Shown piece by piece: positions 5,516 to 5,759 of a stretch of DNA of 5,759 nucleotides. The notes below the pieces were generated by a model. It made no database searches and was not told where the DNA came from. It saw only the letters and a list, made by a program, of their open reading frames with translations. The translations under genes and the position numbers were made by a program. Location: the NCBI GenBank assembly GCA_003232595.1, contig QIIJ01000091.1, positions 1 to 5,759 on the forward strand, read 5' to 3'. Each line of letters starts with the position of its first letter. Position 1 is the stretch's first letter. The stretch comes from Aurantimonadaceae bacterium (GTDB lineage Bacteria > Pseudomonadota > Alphaproteobacteria > Rhizobiales > Rhizobiaceae).

Positions 5516-5759
5516 CTATTTACTTGCAATCAACGTCAGAGCCTGATCGGCAGAGATGCGCAAATTCTGCTCATCAAATCCGCCGCGAGCCAAAACGCGA
5601 ATTCCGACAAACAGGCTTACAAGTGAAACTGCAGTTTTGTGTGCGTCGATTTCTAGCGGGATTGTACGTTTTTTTTGCCCCTGAAGAATCATTTGTTCAA
5701 AAAATTTCTGGAACTCAGCAAGCCCATTTCGCACAATTTTTTTAATCTCGTCATCATGT
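5516..5759 (-). CDS. TetR-family transcriptional regulator, C-terminal part (gene runs off the window)
   Basis: Only the ligand-binding end of the protein is in the window. The frame is open to the right edge and reads DDEIKKIVRNGLAEFQKFFEQMILQGQ, then a helix-rich tail (LEIDAHKTAVSLVSLFVGIRVLARGG and ISADQALTLIASK) before TAG at 5518-5516. The alternation of amphipathic helices, the I-L-Q-G-Q segment and the closing A-D-Q-A-L-x-L-I helix fit the C-terminal domain of TetR/LmrA-type repressors. GTG 5734 could be taken as a start, but the frame before it is equally coding-like, so the gene is partial. The DNA-binding helix-turn-helix lies outside. The protein probably represses the downstream AhpD-like and thioredoxin-fold genes through the inverted repeat at 5415-5462. 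The family call is moderately sure because the diagnostic N-terminus is missing. Confidence 0.7.
   Translation of the reverse strand, partial: HDDEIKKIVRNGLAEFQKFFEQMILQGQKKRTIPLEIDAHKTAVSLVSLFVGIRVLARGGFDEQNLRISADQALTLIASK

Noticed and set aside
5440..5745. 101-codon plus-strand open frame at the right end
   Set aside because: It runs antisense to the TetR-like coding sequence and through the promoter region, and shows no recognisable protein features.

Overview
The window looks like a chromosomal stretch from a moderate-GC (roughly 45-50% by eye) proteobacterium. Alphaproteobacteria is my best guess, from the style of the lipoyl-domain, lipoate-ligase and monooxygenase proteins and the use of GTG/TTG starts. 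No RNA gene, insertion sequence, CRISPR array or phage gene was seen.

Left part, plus strand (1-2053): the 3' end of an operon for a lipoate-dependent 2-oxoacid (or acetoin-type) dehydrogenase complex. In order it holds a free-standing lipoyl-domain protein, an E2 acyltransferase core without its own lipoyl domain, an LplA-family lipoate ligase, and a small antibiotic-biosynthesis-monooxygenase (ABM) fold protein. The genes are tightly packed (1-nt overlap, 24-nt gap, short overlap). The E1 genes are presumably upstream, outside the window. A bidirectional hairpin terminator (2078-2105) separates this operon from a convergent AcoR-type sigma-54 activator (4063-2153, minus), the natural candidate regulator of the operon.

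Right part, minus strand (4190-5759): the C-terminal end of a TetR-family repressor, an intergenic region with promoter elements and a large inverted repeat suited to be its operator, then an AhpD-like carboxymuconolactone decarboxylase (CMD) family gene and a CxxC thioredoxin-fold gene. A 14-bp-stem hairpin lies between the last two. This looks like a small TetR-controlled redox operon.

The most notable result is that three of the genes carry start or frame lesions visible in the sequence. (1) The E2 core is frameshifted near 296-300, where about five conserved residues are missing, consistent with a 16-bp deletion. (2) The CMD gene carries an exact 13-bp tandem duplication (5298-5310 / 5311-5323); removing one copy restores a 188-residue family-like protein from a TTG start at 5398. 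(3) The ABM gene has ATA where the start codon is expected, with a well-placed ribosome binding site. These may be early decay of both operons, strain-level variation, or assembly error. The other genes look intact.
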